NCBI RefSeq assembly: GCF_015482765.1
Contig: NZ_JADMLB010000061.1
Coordinates: 1 to 64,000, forward strand
Direction of reading: 5' to 3'
Length of the DNA stretch: 64,000 nucleotides
DNA from: Halodesulfovibrio sp.
Lineage (GTDB): Bacteria; Desulfobacterota; Desulfovibrionia; Desulfovibrionales; Desulfovibrionaceae
Shown here piece by piece: positions 16,692 to 25,882 of the stretch. The notes beneath the pieces were generated by a model. The model searched no databases and was not told where the DNA came from. It saw nothing but the letters and a program-made list of their open reading frames with translations. The stretch's first letter is position 1. Each line of letters opens with the position of its first letter. A program made the position numbers and the translations under genes.

Positions 16692-17723
16692 ATGACTGCT
16701 TATATTATTCGGCGGCTACTTTTTCTAGTGTTTGTTCTGTTCGGTGTATCAATCCTTATTTTTGGATTGCTCTCTACCTTCAGTCCGGAACGACGCGCAG
16801 CTGCTTATGTGACCACACCTAAGCAAGCAGAAAATATTCCGCTTATTATACAAAAATACGGGCTGGATAAGCCTTTTTATGTTCAGTACGGCAAATGGGT
16901 TGAGCAGGTTGCAGACGGCAATCTTGGCTGGTCCCTTGTTGCTGCCCGTCCGGTTGCTCAGGCTTTCTGGAATTACTTTCCGACCACTCTTGAGCTTAAC
17001 CTTTTTGCGTCACCGCTTGTTATCATAGTAGGGATCTGGCTGGGGACGATGTCGGGAGTTCATCGCGACTCCTTTTTTGACCATTCGACGCGTATTGCCG
17101 CGATTGTCGGATGGTCGTTGCCTACCTTCCTTTTTGCGCTGATTCTTTTGATGGTCTTTTATGGATATCTGGACATGTTTTCTCCGGGGATTCTTTCAAG
17201 CGATCTGTCACTTTGGGTTGCCAATAATCCTGACAAGTTTGTGCGCTACACCGGCATGTATTCTATCGACGGATTATTAAACGGCAGACTTGATATTACT
17301 CTGAATGCACTCAGTCATCTGGTCTTACCTGTTGTAACGCAGGTTATTGTTGTCGTTGCGTTACTGATGCGTGTTATGCGTTCCGGCATGATCGAAGAAA
17401 TGAATAAAGACTATGTCATCACAGCTAAGGCAAAGGGCGCAGATTTTAAAACAATCTATAAGAAACATGCAAAGAAAAATGCCCTTATTCCGGTAATTAC
17501 CGTTGCTGGTCAGCTTGTTGCACTTTCTATGGAAGGCTCCATTGCCGTTGAGGTTGTCTTCAACCGCCAAGGCATGGGGTGGTGGCTTGCAGAATCGGCT
17601 ACACAGCTTGATATGCCGGTTCTTATGAGCGTCTGTATGTTCGTGGGGCTTGTCTTTGTAACTTCAAACCTGATTATCGACATTATGTACGCATATGTTG
17701 ATCCTAGAATCAGGCTCCACTAG
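16692..17723 (+). CDS. Peptide ABC transporter permease (OppB/DppB type)
   Basis: A 343-residue inner-membrane permease with about six helices. It begins with the family start MTAYIIRRLLFLVFVLFGVS and has the FSPERRAAAY extracytoplasmic region. The EAA loop that docks the ATPase is near residues 240-260 (DYVITAKAKGADFKTIYKKH). The ribosome-binding site is weak (GGGAT), so it may depend on read-through and re-initiation after the hairpin. It is followed 10 bases later by the second permease. Confidence 0.93.
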   Translation: MTAYIIRRLLFLVFVLFGVSILIFGLLSTFSPERRAAAYVTTPKQAENIPLIIQKYGLDKPFYVQYGKWVEQVADGNLGWSLVAARPVAQAFWNYFPTTLELNLFASPLVIIVGIWLGTMSGVHRDSFFDHSTRIAAIVGWSLPTFLFALILLMVFYGYLDMFSPGILSSDLSLWVANNPDKFVRYTGMYSIDGLLNGRLDITLNALSHLVLPVVTQVIVVVALLMRVMRSGMIEEMNKDYVITAKAKGADFKTIYKKHAKKNALIPVITVAGQLVALSMEGSIAVEVVFNRQGMGWWLAESATQLDMPVLMSVCMFVGLVFVTSNLIIDIMYAYVDPRIRLH

Positions 17724-17733
17724 GAAGGCGCTT

Positions 17734-18669
17734 ATGGAAACAAGTACAGCTATGACTGCCGTACAGGCTCATGAGCATCCTCGCCTTCGTGAGCTTAAAT
17801 TTACTCTTGCACGTATTTTTCGGAATCCTTCCGCTGTAATTGGTGTGGTTCTATTATCCTTTTTTATCGGCGTTGCTATTGCAGCTCCGTATATTGCACC
17901 GCCTAAATATGCACATGCGCCTTACAAGATGCCGCACAAAGGGTTTTCTCCAACCCCTAAGGCTCCTTCTGAGCGTTTTATTATGGGTACGACCTCTGGT
18001 CAGTATGACATTTTTTACGGTGTAGTATGGGGAACTCGTACTGCATTTAAAATCGGCTTGTTTGTTGTAGGTATTGCCGGTTTTGTGGGTATTACATTAG
18101 GGGTTCTTGCTGGATATTACGGCGGATGGTTTGATGAATTTTTAATGCGATTTGTGGACATAGTGTGGTCGATTCCGCTCCTTGTTCTGGCAATGACGAT
18201 TGTTGTTGCTTTCGGAAGGGGGTTGGAAAACATTATGATTGCCTTGGCTCTTGTTGAGTGGCGGTGGTACGTGCGAGTTATTCGTTCAGAAGTACTGAAG
18301 CTGCGTAACCAAGAGTTTGTTCAAGCTGCAAAGTTGATGGGTGTTTCTGATTGTAAAATTATTCTTCGCCACATTCTCCCGAACTCCATTTATCCTGTAT
18401 TGATTATGGGATCTATGGATATGGGGTCTATGGTAATCAGTGCATCGTTTATGAGCTTCGTCGGGCTCGGTGCTCCGAAAGGGTATGCAGACTGGGGGCA
18501 AATGGTAGCCCTTGCCCGAAACTATATTGTGGGGCCGTCTAACGATCCGCTTCAGTTCTGGTACACAATCTTCTTCCCGGGTATCTGTATTATTCTCTTT
18601 GTGCTGGCTTGGAACCTGCTGGGTGATGCTTTGCGTGATGCCTTTGATCCTAAGTTGAGGAGACGCTAG
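17734..18669 (+). CDS. Peptide ABC transporter permease (OppC/DppC type)
   Basis: A 311-residue permease partner. The start METSTAMTAV has AGGAAGG 6 bases upstream; a longer reading from 17695 would overlap the previous gene without a ribosome-binding site. It has the family N-terminal segment FRNPSAVIGVVLL, a GRDxxSR-like region here read as GTTSGQYDIFYGV, and the EAA loop (FVQAAKLMGVSDCKIILRHILP). The usual Asp-Arg of GTD-x-x-GRD is not visible, a deviation from textbook OppC. It ends one base before the next ATG. Confidence 0.93.
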   Translation: METSTAMTAVQAHEHPRLRELKFTLARIFRNPSAVIGVVLLSFFIGVAIAAPYIAPPKYAHAPYKMPHKGFSPTPKAPSERFIMGTTSGQYDIFYGVVWGTRTAFKIGLFVVGIAGFVGITLGVLAGYYGGWFDEFLMRFVDIVWSIPLLVLAMTIVVAFGRGLENIMIALALVEWRWYVRVIRSEVLKLRNQEFVQAAKLMGVSDCKIILRHILPNSIYPVLIMGSMDMGSMVISASFMSFVGLGAPKGYADWGQMVALARNYIVGPSNDPLQFWYTIFFPGICIILFVLAWNLLGDALRDAFDPKLRRR

Positions 18670-18670
18670 C

Positions 18671-19831
18671 ATGGCTGTTCTACTTAAAGCACAAGATCTT
18701 ACTACGAACTTCTATACATACGAGGGTGCGGTAAAGGCGCTGGATAAGTTTAGCTTGTCTATTGACCATGGATGCACTTTCGGGCTTGTAGGTGAGTCCG
18801 GTTGTGGTAAATCGGTAACTGTTCGTTCAATGCTTCGTGTTATTCAATCTCCGGGAGTTATTGAAGGCGGCAAAGTTTTGTTTTCTGAGAAAGCAGATGC
18901 CGAACCTGTTGATTTACTCGCTTTGACTGAAGAAGAGATGGAGAGTGTCCGCGGTGATTCAATTTCCATGATCTTTCAGGAGCCGAATGCAGCGTTGAAT
19001 CCGGTTATTACAATTGGAGATCAAGTTGCAGAGAGTTTTCTCTTTCACCGCGTAGCGGAGATGAGCCAAAAGATCTGTGATGCAATTGACTCCGGTGAAT
19101 CTTACGGACTTCTTACTCCGTATTATCGAGCAATGCTTGGGGTTGCGGCTAAGAATCCTAAAGCTCCACTTTTGAAGTTCTGTTCTCAGGTGCCATTTTT
19201 AAAATGGTGGGATAAGCCTGTGAAGAAAGAAGCATTGCAGCGTGCTATCAAGATAATCGGCAAACTGGGCATTGCTAACCCTGAAGAGATTGTCACCCGT
19301 TACCCGCATAACCTTTCTGGCGGGATGAAACAGCGAATTGTTATTGCAATCGCTCTTGCATGTCATCCAACGTTGCTTATTGCGGATGAGGCGACATCCA
19401 ACCTTGACGTGACAGTTCAGGCACAGATTCTTCAGTTGTTAAATGATCTGAAGAAAGAAAGCATCTCCTCAATTCTTCTCATTACCCATGACCTTGGTGT
19501 TGTGGCGGAAACATGTGAAAAGGTAGGGGTTATGTATGCAGGAACGTTGTGTGAAACAGGTGATGTGAAGGATGTATTTTCTACTCCATTACACCCTTAC
19601 ACACAGGCTTTGCTTACTTCTGTTCCTAAATTTAATCAGGAAGGTGAGTTGCAGTCTATTGAAGGGAGCGTGCCGAACCTTGTGAATCCACCGTCCGGAT
19701 GTAGATTCCATCCACGTTGTCCGAAAGCAATGGATAAGTGTTCCACTGATAAGCCGGAACTGAAGGAATTGATTCCGGGGCATTTGGTAGCATGTCACCA
19801 TGCAGACAGGGTTATCGGGGGACTCTCATGA
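18671..19831 (+). CDS. Peptide ABC transporter ATPase (OppD/DppD type) with insertion
   Basis: A cytoplasmic ATPase with Walker A GESGCGKS near residue 38, Q-loop FQEPNAALNP, signature LSGGMKQR near 218, Walker B LLIADEATSNLD (A in place of the common P) and the C-terminal oligopeptide-type domain with [12 protein letters not shown]. At 386 residues it is about 55 longer than most OppD. The excess lies between Q-loop and signature, about residues 135-195 (SGESYGLLTPYYRAML to PVKKEALQ). AGGAG precedes the ATG by 8 bases. It overlaps the next gene by four bases (ATGA). Confidence 0.93.
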   Translation: MAVLLKAQDLTTNFYTYEGAVKALDKFSLSIDHGCTFGLVGESGCGKSVTVRSMLRVIQSPGVIEGGKVLFSEKADAEPVDLLALTEEEMESVRGDSISMIFQEPNAALNPVITIGDQVAESFLFHRVAEMSQKICDAIDSGESYGLLTPYYRAMLGVAAKNPKAPLLKFCSQVPFLKWWDKPVKKEALQRAIKIIGKLGIANPEEIVTRYPHNLSGGMKQRIVIAIALACHPTLLIADEATSNLDVTVQAQILQLLNDLKKESISSILLITHDLGVVAETCEKVGVMYAGTLCETGDVKDVFSTPLHPYTQALLTSVPKFNQEGELQSIEGSVPNLVNPPSGCRFHPRCPKAMDKCSTDKPELKELIPGHLVACHHADRVIGGLS

Positions 19832-20865
19832 AAAAGAAGATAATTGAGCTTAAAGGGCTTGAGAAGCATTACCCTGTTTTTGGTGGTGTGTTGAAACGGC
19901 AGGTGAATTCTGTAAAAGCCTTGGATGGCATTGATCTTGATATCTACCGCGGGGAATGCCTCGGGGTGGTTGGCGAGTCTGGTTGCGGTAAAACGACGAC
20001 AGGTAAAGCCATTATCAATTTGCATGCTCCCACAGGTGGCGAAGCCATTTATTATCCTGAAGACGGCGACCCAATGGATCTGGCAAAGATGTCTAATCGC
20101 CAGATGAAGAATGCGGGTATTCGCAGTCGGTTGCAGATGGTGTTTCAGGACCCGACAACGTCCTTGAACCCTCGTATGCTGATTAAGCATATTATTGCTG
20201 AGCCGATTAAAGAACAGGAAAAACTGAGTGCTCGTGAGCTTGAAAAAAAGATTGTTTCCATTTTGGAAATGGTTGGACTTTCTCGCATGCACCTTATGCG
20301 TTATCCGCATGAGTTTTCCGGTGGTCAACGCCAGCGCATTGCTGTTGCCCGTGCAATTGCAGCTTCTCCAGAATTTATCGTTCTTGATGAGCCGACAAGT
20401 GCGTTGGATGTTTCAGTACAGGCACAGATTCTAAATTTGCTTGATAAATTGCGTAAGGAACTGAATCTTACATACTTGTTTGTGACGCACCACTTGTTGG
20501 TTGTTAAATACATTTCTACGCGTATCGCTGTTATGTACTTGGGAAAATGTATTGAGACATGCCCGACGGATGAGTTGTTCAGCAATCCGTTACACCCTTA
20601 TACTCACGCGTTGCTTTCTGGTATTCCGAACCCTGAAGTTGCAGCAGAGCCGAACCGCATTGTTTTGGAAGGAGATGTTCCTAGTCCTTTGAACCCGCCA
20701 AGCGGTTGCCGTTTCCATACGCGTTGTCCATTCTGCATTGATGTGTGTTCCCGTGAGGAACCGGTACTTCTGGATGTAGGGAATGACCACAAAGTTGCTT
20801 GTCATCGTCAAGATGTTGTGAAGGAACTTGTGAAAGAGAAATTCGGTATTGAGGGCTATTTTTAG
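19828..20865 (+). CDS. Peptide ABC transporter ATPase (OppF/DppF type)
   Basis: The second ATPase of the heterodimer (345 residues), starting [10 protein letters not shown] at an ATG that overlaps the previous stop codon. Walker A is [12 protein letters not shown], the Q-loop is [11 protein letters not shown], the signature is FSGGQRQR and Walker B is [12 protein letters not shown]. The C-terminal oligopeptide domain has [14 protein letters not shown], whose Cys residues may bind an Fe-S cluster as suggested for some DppD/F proteins. It is the last gene of the operon, followed by a strong terminator. Confidence 0.94.
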   Translation: MKKKIIELKGLEKHYPVFGGVLKRQVNSVKALDGIDLDIYRGECLGVVGESGCGKTTTGKAIINLHAPTGGEAIYYPEDGDPMDLAKMSNRQMKNAGIRSRLQMVFQDPTTSLNPRMLIKHIIAEPIKEQEKLSARELEKKIVSILEMVGLSRMHLMRYPHEFSGGQRQRIAVARAIAASPEFIVLDEPTSALDVSVQAQILNLLDKLRKELNLTYLFVTHHLLVVKYISTRIAVMYLGKCIETCPTDELFSNPLHPYTHALLSGIPNPEVAAEPNRIVLEGDVPSPLNPPSGCRFHTRCPFCIDVCSREEPVLLDVGNDHKVACHRQDVVKELVKEKFGIEGYF

Positions 20866-20887
20866 CATATATTCCGAGTGTTATTTG

Positions 20888-20932
20888 AAAAAAGGACTAG
20901 TCAACAGCAACTGTTGATTGGTCCTTTTTTTT
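20888..20932 (+). terminator. Terminator of the peptide transporter operon
   Basis: GGACTAGTCAACAG pairs with CTGTTGATTGGTCC (two G-U pairs) around CAA, followed by eight T. It lies about 25 bases after the last stop codon. Confidence 0.88.
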
Positions 20933-21424
20933 CTACGCATGACTTGAAAAAGGTATGTGATGCGAAGGTGTATGACAGAGCCTACTACAGAGGTAAGAGG
21001 GGGAGTATTTTTTTTCATGTCTAAAAATGCATAAAAAAAATTTTTAAAAAACAGACGGTTGAACAACGCTCTCTTTTTTTGGGTAAACACTGTAAAGTGT
21101 GTTTATGTCTTGTAACAACTTGTTTTTACGCGAGAAGAAACTGTTGTAGCAGGTGGAAAAGACTGTAAAATAACAAATATGTGAACTTCATCTATAGCGA
21201 AATGCACTTGATTTACACAAACGCCATGTGTAGGACTTATCTTCGCTAAAGGATTACTGCATTGTTGCAGTGAATTAGTATACAAAATTGTCAAAAAAAT
21301 ATGCACAGCATTTGTTTTGCGTTGTCATAGTTAATGCAATAGACACAGCATTGCAGTAAAGCACATTGCCTTTTGTTCATAGGCTGAGTGGGGTGTGATG
21401 CAGTACTATGAAAAAGGGAGAGGT
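20933..21424. other. Intergenic region upstream of the aromatic permease
   Basis: About 490 bases with no supported gene. It is AT-rich and contains scattered TGTAAA words, one being TGTAAA followed six bases later by TTATGT. These resemble half of a TyrR-type box but do not form a good palindrome. The permease promoter must lie here; I cannot place it with confidence. Confidence 0.4.
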
Positions 21425-22570
21425 ATGCTTTCAAAAAATCTTGGTGCCATCAGCATTGTTGCAGGCACATCCATCGGGGCGGGAATGCTTGGACTTCCAA
21501 TGGCAATCGGAAGTCTAGGGTTTGTTACAGGTTCTTTGGTCTTATTGTTCATGTGGTTTGTAGCAATCTACGTGGCCCTGCTTCTGCTCGAAATTAATAT
21601 TGAATTTGGTAAGGGTGTTAACCTTAACCATATGACTCATAAAATTCTCGGACGTCCAGGACAGGTTTTGGGAACAGGCAGTGTTTTCTTTTTGTTTTAC
21701 TGTCTGCTTGTTGCCTATCTGACAGGGATGGGGGGAATTATTGCCACGAATACAGGTATTGATGCTCGTCTTGGAACATTGATATTTACCGTGATCAGCG
21801 CCGCACTCTTGTTTTCGGGTACAAATTCTGTTGTGACTGCAAATAAGTATTTATTTATCGGAATGCTTGTTGCCATGGTTGTTTGTTTTGCGACTCTTGG
21901 CGGACAGCTTAATGTAGAGAATCTAGCGGTGGGACAGCCGAAGGCAAAAGTTCTGATCATGTCTTTGCCTGTGTTATTTACCTCTTTCGGGTATCATCCG
22001 TGTTTGCCGAGTATTGTAAATTACATTGGTGATGATAAGAAAACGCTTGTTCGTATTCTTATTGTCGGAAGTACTATTCCGTTTATCTGCTACTTTACTT
22101 GGTTGACCCTTGCTCTTGGCAGCGCAACTCCGGATCAACTTGCGACAATGGCAAACGTAGATGTGCTTATTAACCAGATGAGTGGTGGCTCTACTTGGGT
22201 TTCCACTATTTTGTCTCTGTTTGCTTCACTTGCACTCATTACTTCTTTTATCGGTGTTTCATTTGCTTTGTTTGATCTTGTAGCAGAAACCTTCCGTCGT
22301 ACTGATGACAAAGCAAGTCGCGCAGGAACCACTGCAATGGTATTTGTACCACCGCTTGCCGCATCTCTTCTTGCCCCTAATGGCTTTATTGCCGCGTTGG
22401 GACATGCCGGTGCTGCATTCACCATCATCGCAATCTTTATCCCTTGCGTGATGGTATGGAAAATGCGCTCAGCCGGACAAAACCAAGCGTACAGAGCCTT
22501 TGGTGGTAAGCCGGCAATTGTTATCAGCTTTCTGTGCGGCATTGTTATTGTCACAGCAAGCTACCTGTAA
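21425..22570 (+). CDS. Aromatic amino acid permease (TyrP/Mtr/TnaB type)
   Basis: An 11-helix inner-membrane transporter of the hydroxy/aromatic amino acid permease family. The start segment MLSKNLGAISIVAGTSIGAG matches the beginning of TyrP and Mtr, including the IGAGMLGLP substrate motif. I therefore prefer the ATG at 21425, which has GGGAG nearby, over ATG/GTG codons 27-30 bases earlier. Further family segments include FTSFGYHPCLPSIVNY and FDLVAETFRR. It would import tryptophan or tyrosine by proton symport. It is monocistronic, ended by a strong terminator. Confidence 0.9.
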   Translation: MLSKNLGAISIVAGTSIGAGMLGLPMAIGSLGFVTGSLVLLFMWFVAIYVALLLLEINIEFGKGVNLNHMTHKILGRPGQVLGTGSVFFLFYCLLVAYLTGMGGIIATNTGIDARLGTLIFTVISAALLFSGTNSVVTANKYLFIGMLVAMVVCFATLGGQLNVENLAVGQPKAKVLIMSLPVLFTSFGYHPCLPSIVNYIGDDKKTLVRILIVGSTIPFICYFTWLTLALGSATPDQLATMANVDVLINQMSGGSTWVSTILSLFASLALITSFIGVSFALFDLVAETFRRTDDKASRAGTTAMVFVPPLAASLLAPNGFIAALGHAGAAFTIIAIFIPCVMVWKMRSAGQNQAYRAFGGKPAIVISFLCGIVIVTASYL

Positions 22571-22597
22571 TTTTCAGTTACAGAAATAGGATATGAG

Positions 22598-22628
22598 AAA
22601 GCTCCCTTTGTTTAAAGGGAGCTTTTTT
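22598..22628 (+). terminator. Terminator of the aromatic permease gene
   Basis: AAAGCTCCCTTT, loop GTTT, AAAGGGAGCTTTTTT. It sits 28 bases after the stop codon, with a T run on the plus strand. Confidence 0.9.
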
Positions 22629-22733
22629 GTGTCTTATTAGGAGAGTGCAGTGCGGTAAACAAGGCAGAATGAAATATCCCGTGCGTATTGTTTTTTTGAA
22701 TCAAAGAAGCAGTGCAATGACTTGATGGAGAGG

Positions 22734-23564
22734 CTATTTTTCTTTCTTTTTTGCCTTAGGAGTTTTGCTTTTCTCATCCGATTTAGCAGGCTTTTTTTTC
22801 TTATCTTCGCTTTTTTCTTTAGCGACACGTTCTTTTTTTGCACTGTCTTTTTTCTTGTGACTATCTTTCATCTCAGCCGATTCCAGATCTTCACCATAAT
22901 TGTGTTCTGCACAACATCCAGCATGTGGAGTGTGTGTTTTGCCTTCGCAACACCCTCTATATCCATGAACGTGGTTGCCATGGTGATCGTTTGTGTCTGT
23001 TGGGTCTGCCTGTTCTGATGAAGCAGTCGCGCCGTAGTGATGCTCTGCACAGCATCCGTCATGAGGCTCATGATCTTTTCCCTGACAACAGCCGTGATGC
23101 ATATCATGATGGCCTTCTGCATGTTCGTGAGTATGGCAGAGCTGGTGTTCATCTTTTCCGTGACAGTGGTAGTGAGAGTGGAAGCCTTCGGGATGTTCGG
23201 AGTGATGATCGCCGTGATGCCCGTCGTAGAGCTCATCATGGTGTCCGGGGCCATGCGAGTGGGCATGTTTTATAAAGTTACCGCTGCGGTGTGATTTATG
23301 CTTTCCGTGGGAATGGTGGGGAGAATGGGTATGGGAAGCACCCTGTGTTGTCCATTCTAGTGAAATGACAAGACGTTGTTTTTCGTACTTGGTTTTTGCC
23401 TCAATATTCATTTCAATTTCGGCATCGGGATGCAGGACTATTTTTTCATGCCCTTCTTCAATAACAACACTGCCGCTGCGTATTCCATCAAGAAAACATT
23501 CGATATGCGATACTGCGAGATCGCAAGGCATTTTTCCTGATATGTGAATTTTCTTTTTTTCCAT
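22734..23564 (-). CDS. Amphi-Trp domain protein with His/Cys-rich metal-binding region
   Basis: A 276-residue modular protein, last gene of the GAK cassette. Residues 1-73 fit the amphi-Trp domain, a short beta-alpha module known alongside GAK genes: a helix with LDGIRSGSVVI, then VLHPDAEIEMNIEAKTK and the closing LEW. Residues 75-202 are extremely His-rich. Two 21-residue repeats at 158-178 and 204-224 share GCC-x-GK-x-H-x-PH-x-GCCAEH-x-YG, so Cys pairs and His are conserved between copies. Residues 233-276 form a Lys/Glu tail. No signal peptide is seen. The central region probably binds or stores a metal such as nickel, zinc or copper; this is inference. GAGGAG lies upstream of the ATG. Confidence 0.8.
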   Translation of the reverse strand: MEKKKIHISGKMPCDLAVSHIECFLDGIRSGSVVIEEGHEKIVLHPDAEIEMNIEAKTKYEKQRLVISLEWTTQGASHTHSPHHSHGKHKSHRSGNFIKHAHSHGPGHHDELYDGHHGDHHSEHPEGFHSHYHCHGKDEHQLCHTHEHAEGHHDMHHGCCQGKDHEPHDGCCAEHHYGATASSEQADPTDTNDHHGNHVHGYRGCCEGKTHTPHAGCCAEHNYGEDLESAEMKDSHKKKDSAKKERVAKEKSEDKKKKPAKSDEKSKTPKAKKKEK

Positions 23565-23588
23565 GTGTCTCTCCTCATGCCGGCACTG

Positions 23589-24782
23589 CTAGCAAAGAGA
23601 TAAGAGAACCTTGTTTAGCACTGCGGCATCTATGTATGGTGAGCTGTTTTTTGTAATTACGTTGCAGGATACCACATCAATGCCTTCTCGTGACAGCATA
23701 TCATTGTTGAGGGAGCCATTATATCGCGTAGAATCAGAATCAACGACGATCAGGTTCAGCACATCTTTGGTGGAAATTGTATTTGGAGAGTCTTTTTTCA
23801 AATGATGTAGCAGTGTTTCTATCTGCTCGGATAGAGTATGTCCTGCAAGTTCTACATCAGTTCCTGTATTAGGAATAAAGATTTTCGGGCAGTTTGTTTG
23901 TGCAATGCTAGTTCCTACACCTTTAGGCAGCAGGTTGGCGATGACACTGGAGTAAAAGCTTCCCATTGGGTAGCAGATAAGCTCTGCACTGTGGATAAGT
24001 TCCTGTGTGCGTTGAGGAATGCTTACAGTGATCGGTGTCGGGTCATGTTGTGATGCTGCAAGCCATATGTTGTTAATTTTTGAGTGTAACGGTGCAGCTT
24101 CCTTCCCTGTAATGAGATGCTGCCCGACAATAGTTGTTCCATCAGTAAGAGAAACAGCCAGTTGAGCAGTAACATTGGCGATAGGCCGGACAAGCCCCCG
24201 CACTTCAGCCAGTTTGGAGAAAAGGTAAATGACCGGAGAAAGGTGTCTGCCGTGATCAAGGTATTCAGCTGCAAGAACAAGGTTACCAAGACTTGCACCG
24301 CGAAGATCAAAAGATTCAGATGCAGATCTTCTAAAAGACACCATACTTGCTTGAATGAAGCTGCGCATGGGATATGGAACAGCCAACATAAGGGGGTGTG
24401 TGCCGTCACAAAGGTGAGACAGTTCAGAACGCAGTTCTTGTTGGGATGCTTCCTTATCAAGCCTGTGAGCGAAAAAGGAATACATATCCGGATTTCCATG
24501 AATGGAACTGTCAGCAAGTGACATAAGGCGATTACGGATATCACCGACGGCAGGCATTGAAAATTCTTTACGTAATACCGCTGAACTGCCACCGGAATCA
24601 AACGGGGTAATCAGGTGGATAGAATTATGTGTGTATTGGATAATATCCCGTGAAACACCCTGTAATGCAGTTCCGCCACTGAAAAAGAGAATGCGTGGTC
24701 CGTTCTGCGGAGCAGAGCGGTAGCGTTCAATTTTTCGAGGGTCTGGAATGGAAACCATTCTGGTTATTTCTACATGCTGCAT
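23589..24782 (-). CDS. GAK system CofD-related protein
   Basis: The 397 residues are related to CofD/YvcK (2-phospho-L-lactate transferase-like) proteins. Visible motifs are SGGTAL (35-40), PFDSGGSS (60-67), GDIRNR (80-85), RGASLGN (161-167) and the C-terminal YPMGSFYSSVIANLLPKGV, all part of the family's nucleotide or substrate pocket. The product is longer than a typical CofD (about 310 residues), with an extended N-terminus. I recall a dedicated protein family for the GAK-associated form; no substrate is known. It overlaps the kinase gene by 13 bases, indicating coupled translation. It probably transfers or binds a phosphorylated metabolite. Confidence 0.85.
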   Translation of the reverse strand: MQHVEITRMVSIPDPRKIERYRSAPQNGPRILFFSGGTALQGVSRDIIQYTHNSIHLITPFDSGGSSAVLRKEFSMPAVGDIRNRLMSLADSSIHGNPDMYSFFAHRLDKEASQQELRSELSHLCDGTHPLMLAVPYPMRSFIQASMVSFRRSASESFDLRGASLGNLVLAAEYLDHGRHLSPVIYLFSKLAEVRGLVRPIANVTAQLAVSLTDGTTIVGQHLITGKEAAPLHSKINNIWLAASQHDPTPITVSIPQRTQELIHSAELICYPMGSFYSSVIANLLPKGVGTSIAQTNCPKIFIPNTGTDVELAGHTLSEQIETLLHHLKKDSPNTISTKDVLNLIVVDSDSTRYNGSLNNDMLSREGIDVVSCNVITKNSSPYIDAAVLNKVLLSLC

Positions 24783-25882
24783 TGTTTATTATTAAGCTGT
24801 GTTTCAAGTTTCAGGGTTGATAGTAAGGCTTGTGTAGCGTCAGCAAAATTAACGCCGCCTTGCAAAATAAATATCGGGATATCGCGAAGCGCCTGTATAT
24901 AATCTGGTAACGTCGGGTCTGTATAGTTTTTATTTTCTGGGAGAAAAAGCAGGTCGTTTTTCTTCATTAAATACTTAATAAAATAGGATGCATTTTGAGC
25001 TGAAAGTTGTTTAATTTGCACCGGTACATCAATTCGTTCCCAGTCCATAATGACAACACCACTGAGGGGAGCATGGGGGATAAACCTGTTTGCTCCATAG
25101 TAGGTTGGAATAAGCGCGTCATACTTTATTTCTGTCGTCCACAGTTGTTCTGAAGGCAAGCTTTCGAACTTATGGTGTTCCTGTTCTGAAAGTATACTGT
25201 CCAGACAAGGGTTGTTCAATGCTGTTCCCGGATTTATGCGTGGTTGCTGTGCTGTTCCGAAAAATAAACCTGTCCCGTCTTTATTGATGAGCACTCTGTC
25301 ATTACTGACAAAGTTTGCTCCTGCTGTAACCATATGGAGCGCCAGAGTAGATTTTCCTGCACCGGAATCTCCACTGATAATCATACCATGTCCATCAAGT
25401 TCTACTGCCGAGGCATGTCCCAGCAGATAGCCTTCATCAACTTTGTTTTTAATAAAGCGGCTGTTAATGAAGTTCACAACTTGATTTTTCATTGTAAGGC
25501 AGGGACCAGCCATACAGTTTTGTTCGTTCCCTATGAAGTAGTGCATGTCAGTGATGCGGTGGTGAACTATTCTTCCTCCAGAAAGATCAATCCACTCATG
25601 CTTGCATGGTTTATGCGGAGCTGAGGGCGTTGCCAGTTTGTAGGAATAGGGAAAGCTTATGGAAGAAGCGTCGTGCACCGTTACAGTGCTGTGTACATCA
25701 GCCTGTGGGGTTTCGACAATGAATTCATGAAAGTAGGCGGTTAGAATTTGTTTAAGAGGAAGACTGTTTGTGAATACATCAATATAGAAACCATTGAAGG
25801 TTATTTGCAGACGGAACGTCGCTGGGTAGCGACTGCGCACGGCATCAATGACTGATGTGAAATCTGAAAAATCTATGTCCAT
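24770..25882 (-). CDS. GAK system HprK-related kinase
   Basis: A 370-residue P-loop kinase related to HPr kinase/phosphorylase (HprK-related, probably the B form). The core is at residues 155-200: GHASAVEL with a conserved His156, then Walker A GDSGAGKST (171-179), then FVSNDRVLI (192-199), in the same order as in HprK. The N-terminal 150 residues differ from HprK and carry no DRTGG-like regulatory domain. No HPr gene is near, so its target is unknown; the XXXCH or amphi-Trp proteins of the cassette are possible substrates. Its start overlaps the ATP-grasp gene by 10 bases. Confidence 0.85.
   Translation of the reverse strand: MDIDFSDFTSVIDAVRSRYPATFRLQITFNGFYIDVFTNSLPLKQILTAYFHEFIVETPQADVHSTVTVHDASSISFPYSYKLATPSAPHKPCKHEWIDLSGGRIVHHRITDMHYFIGNEQNCMAGPCLTMKNQVVNFINSRFIKNKVDEGYLLGHASAVELDGHGMIISGDSGAGKSTLALHMVTAGANFVSNDRVLINKDGTGLFFGTAQQPRINPGTALNNPCLDSILSEQEHHKFESLPSEQLWTTEIKYDALIPTYYGANRFIPHAPLSGVVIMDWERIDVPVQIKQLSAQNASYFIKYLMKKNDLLFLPENKNYTDPTLPDYIQALRDIPIFILQGGVNFADATQALLSTLKLETQLNNKQCSM

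Noticed and set aside
21066-21110. TyrR-type box upstream of the aromatic permease
   Set aside because: TGTAAA is followed by TTATGT at the right distance, but the second half matches only two of six positions.
24770-25882. Genuine HPr kinase/phosphorylase
   Set aside because: The N-terminal half does not resemble HprK, and there is no HPr or PTS gene nearby; it fits the HprK-related group of GAK cassettes.
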